From an uncultured Selenomonadales bacterium (GTDB lineage: Bacteria; Bacillota; Negativicutes; Selenomonadales; Selenomonadaceae): a stretch of DNA of 60,406 bases. The stretch covers positions 1 to 60,406 of the forward strand of contig CAMJMR010000012.1 in assembly GCA_946407095.1 (NCBI GenBank). Direction: 5' to 3'. A model generated the notes under the pieces. The model was not told where the DNA came from and ran no database searches. It saw nothing but the letters and a program-made list of their open reading frames with translations. A program made the position numbers and the translations under genes. This document shows positions 57,999-60,406 of this stretch, one piece after another; the stretch's first letter is position 1, and each line of letters begins with the position of its first letter.

Positions 57999-59708
57999 GT
58001 GAAAAAAGTTTTAATCGCAGATGATATGCCCATTTCGCAGATGATAACCGACAACATGCTTGCGGGGCGTTATCAAACCTTTTGCGCCTCTTCAGCCGAG
58101 GAAGCGATTGACATTTGTCGCAAAAAGCAGCCCGACTTGATATTGAGTGATTTTTCGTTGTCAGGTTTGAGGGGCGCGAAACTTTTGGAAAAATTCCGTG
58201 AAGAGGCGGGCGAAGACGTCCCAATTATCTTCATGACGGCTGACACAAGTGACGAAGCCGAAACCGACAGCTTAGACAGCGGCGCAGTCGATTTCATTCA
58301 CAAACCCTTCAGTGCCGAAGTTTTATTGCGCCGCGTCGCCAAGGCACTGGAAAACGCGCAACAAACTTCCAAACCCCAAGAAACTTCCGCGAAGAGAAAA
58401 ATTTTAATCGTCGACGACATGATTGTTTCGCTGATGATAACCGAGAACATGTTGGCGGATCAATATCAAACTTTCTGCGCGCAATCCGCCAAGGAGGCAA
58501 TGGAAATTTATCGCGCGGAAAAACCCGATATGATTCTGTCCGACTTCAGAATGCCGGGCATGACGGGCTACGAAATGCAAATCGCCTTGCAAAACGAATT
58601 CCATAAAAAAATTCCGTTCATGTTCATGACGGCGGACAAAAGTGACGAGGTCGAAAGTGAAGGCTTCGACAACGGCGCAATGGATTTCATTCGCAAGCCA
58701 TTTCAGCCCGAAGTCTTACTGCGTCGCGTCGCCAACATTGTCAACACCGTCGGCGAAATTCAAGACTTGAAAAAGACTTCGACAATCGACAAGCTGACCG
58801 GGCTTTTCAATAAGGGTTCGTCTGAAGAAGAACTCAAAAAGGTTTGCAAGAAGTCTCACGGCGCGCTGATGATGATTGACTTGGACAGCTTCAAGCTGGT
58901 AAATGACATCCACGGGCACGCCATGGGCGATAAAATTTTGATAGCCTTCGCCGATATTTTGCGGGCAACCATGCGTTCCACCGATTTAATCGGGCGCATG
59001 GGCGGCGACGAGTTCGTTGCGTTTTGCCACGGCATCCACGAAGAATCTGCCATTGCCTCCAAGACGCAATTCATTAACGAGAAAATCACCGAGGCCGCCA
59101 AGCAACTCATGGGCGAAGACATGAACATTCCGTTGGGCGCGTCAATCGGTTGCGTTTTGATTCCGCAAGCCGGCACCGACTTCACCGAGCTTTACAAGAA
59201 AGCCGACAAGGCTCTTTACATCGTCAAAAAGAACGGCAAGCACGGCTACAACATTTTCAGCGAAGACGCGCCCGAAGACAAGGTCGAGACCGTCGTGACG
59301 TTGGCGCAAGTGCAAATGATTTTGGGCGAACGAAACATTGAGGCGGGCGCAATGGTTTTGCCGTTTGAAAGTTTCCGCACGATTTACCGCTTCATTAAGC
59401 GCACCCGCGCAGGTTACGGCAAGACGATTTGCATTGTGTTGCTCGTGCTCAAGCGGACGGCTGCAGACGACGGGACTGTTCCGCTCAAGCACGCGGGCGA
59501 CCAGCTTATCGAATGCTTGCACAGCACTTTGCGGCGCGGCGATGTCGTTTCGCAGAACGGGCGCAATCAATTCCTCGTCCTGCTGACAAACACCGACGGG
59601 CATTACGACGTTACCCGCGCTATCAGTCGTGTCGTCGAAAATTGGGGCAAGCTCCCCGAAAGCAAAAGTTTCTACTTCACGCAAGAATGGGCGGTACTCG
59701 ACGCCTGA
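57999..59708 (+). CDS. REC-REC-GGDEF diguanylate cyclase with a degenerate second GGDEF-like domain
   Basis: 569 residues. Two receiver domains: phospho-Asp51 (ILSDFSLSG) and Asp182 (ILSDFRMPG). A GGDEF domain follows with an intact active site (RMGGDEF, 335-339), a KLTGLFNKGSSEEEL entry, and an RxxD inhibitory site (RSTD, 326-329) five residues upstream. It should make c-di-GMP under phosphorylation and product control. The last ~120 residues (SFRTIYRFIKRTRAGYGK...TLRRGDVVSQNGRNQFLVLL) look like a GGDEF fold lacking the catalytic motif. The start is GTG 57999 after GAGGAGG. No cognate kinase is adjacent. Confidence 0.92.
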   Translation: MKKVLIADDMPISQMITDNMLAGRYQTFCASSAEEAIDICRKKQPDLILSDFSLSGLRGAKLLEKFREEAGEDVPIIFMTADTSDEAETDSLDSGAVDFIHKPFSAEVLLRRVAKALENAQQTSKPQETSAKRKILIVDDMIVSLMITENMLADQYQTFCAQSAKEAMEIYRAEKPDMILSDFRMPGMTGYEMQIALQNEFHKKIPFMFMTADKSDEVESEGFDNGAMDFIRKPFQPEVLLRRVANIVNTVGEIQDLKKTSTIDKLTGLFNKGSSEEELKKVCKKSHGALMMIDLDSFKLVNDIHGHAMGDKILIAFADILRATMRSTDLIGRMGGDEFVAFCHGIHEESAIASKTQFINEKITEAAKQLMGEDMNIPLGASIGCVLIPQAGTDFTELYKKADKALYIVKKNGKHGYNIFSEDAPEDKVETVVTLAQVQMILGERNIEAGAMVLPFESFRTIYRFIKRTRAGYGKTICIVLLVLKRTAADDGTVPLKHAGDQLIECLHSTLRRGDVVSQNGRNQFLVLLTNTDGHYDVTRAISRVVENWGKLPESKSFYFTQEWAVLDA

Positions 59709-59728
59709 ACAAATGGAGGGATTAGTCT

Positions 59729-60370
59729 ATGGCAGAATTGAAAAATTTTTACGTTCAAAACTTGGAAGGCTGGCAGAAAACGTTATCGCGCAAGAAACTT
59801 TCCGACAAGGAACTTGAAGTCAAAGTCGTCGAACACGGCATCGTCTTGCCCGTCCGTAAAATTGACGGAGTATGGAAAGGCGGCGTCTGTGACAACGATT
59901 TTAATTTCGTCGCCGGCTTCTCCTTGAGAGATCCTGCCACAATGTCAGGTGGGGGGGGGATAGATTGGTGGACTTGTGAATCCTCCTATGTCGTCGAGCG
60001 AAAGGAACTTGTTACCCTTGATGAAGATGTTATTTTTTGCGGTGTAGTAAACGCTCATTTCGGACATTTCATAACGGAACATTGGTCTCGCTTGTGGTAT
60101 GTAATACAAAATCCCGATATCAAGTCGAAAATATTATTCTTGTTAGTAGGGCGCGGATATGCGTCTTGGTTCGACGATTTCTTTCGGATGATGGGCATTG
60201 ACAAAGAGCGAATCATTTACGTGACACAACCGTTGCAATGCCGCTCCGTCACGGTACCTGAAATATCGAATTACACCATTGGAGTAAATTTCACGAAAGA
60301 ATTTTTAGTTCCGTATCAGGCGATTAAGTCGCGGGTGACGCCCGGCAAGATTAAGAATCAGTGTTCATAA
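59729..60370 (+). CDS. GT61-type glycosyltransferase, short, with poly-G tract
   Basis: A 213-residue protein resembling the N-terminal half of DUF563/GT61 glycosyltransferases (family members usually exceed 350 residues). The recognisable segment is VVNAHFGHFITEHWSRLWYV, plus WFDDFFRMMGIDKERIIYV. A run of about nine G (59951-59959) encodes the Gly stretch after codon 72. The frame ends at 60370; another frame just there reads SVHKRLSKV, like the KxYxSRxKLSK part of the family, so a frameshift is possible. From about 59980 on, the DNA is more AT-rich than its surroundings. Ribosome site GGAGGG precedes the ATG. Confidence 0.7.
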   Translation: MAELKNFYVQNLEGWQKTLSRKKLSDKELEVKVVEHGIVLPVRKIDGVWKGGVCDNDFNFVAGFSLRDPATMSGGGGIDWWTCESSYVVERKELVTLDEDVIFCGVVNAHFGHFITEHWSRLWYVIQNPDIKSKILFLLVGRGYASWFDDFFRMMGIDKERIIYVTQPLQCRSVTVPEISNYTIGVNFTKEFLVPYQAIKSRVTPGKIKNQCS

Positions 60371-60406
60371 ACGTTTAAGCAAAGTGTGAATATGAGAAAT
60401 CTTAAT

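Overview
The window reads as a chromosomal segment of a diderm, Gram-negative-staining Firmicute, most likely a Negativicute of the Selenomonadales type (inference). Firmicute-style signals (near-perfect AGGAGG ribosome sites, many TTG starts, a Gx-transporter/NusG-domain-II/FMN-lipoprotein set, a 27-aa type I toxin-like peptide) occur together with outer-membrane machinery (RND pump, TonB-ExbB-ExbD). GC content is above 50 %. No rRNA, tRNA, CRISPR array or prophage was seen.

Layout. 1-6.2 kb (-): a glycosyltransferase and two DUF6056-type membrane proteins that flank and overlap an RND transporter. 6.3-10.6 kb (-): ubiD, fabF and three small unknown proteins. 10.7-18.5 kb (+): an orphan solute-binding protein, a two-component system, rimO, pncC-like, a phosphoesterase lipoprotein and a CydD-like ABC protein. 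18.5-22.1 kb: an HxlR regulator divergent from a tautomerase / thioredoxin-fold / old-yellow-enzyme / hydrolase set, the last gene frameshifted at an A8 run. 22.1-32.5 kb (+): a defence island with a type III Mod-Res pair, then a PLD-SNF2 helicase plus an Eco57I-class methylase. 32.5-33.0 kb: a convergent type I toxin-antitoxin locus with two antitoxin-like RNAs. 33.1-38.6 kb: an extracytoplasmic flavin set (Gx transporter, NusG-II, FMN-lipoprotein, apbE), a solitary EcoRI-class methylase and tonB-exbD-exbB. 38.6-42.1 kb (-): a CNNM/CorC protein, a proline-rich periplasmic protein, rsmG. 42.4-43.8 kb (+): an alanine/Na+ symporter. 44.1-48.0 kb (-): mtlA, a secreted cupin, mtlD. 48.2-53.8 kb (+): gltX, a repeat-rich small protein, an iron alcohol dehydrogenase, hypF. 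53.8-60.4 kb: DUF4127, CheX, a four-carbon sugar-acid kinase, a REC-REC-GGDEF protein and a GT61 glycosyltransferase with a poly-G run.

The most unusual material lies between the genes. A family of roughly 100-bp hairpin-headed elements (five well-bounded copies plus degenerate ones) sits next to genes, and each bounded copy is flanked by 26-58 bp direct duplications of the local sequence. Several copies supply a new stop codon to the neighbouring gene. A second mosaic repeat family ends in a hairpin with a conserved RTCCAT loop. Degenerate heptamer tracts (GGGACTA-like) occur inside and between genes. The palindrome AAAATTTT is strikingly frequent for this base composition. These layers, with the type I toxin-antitoxin locus, are the best candidates for undescribed biology here.
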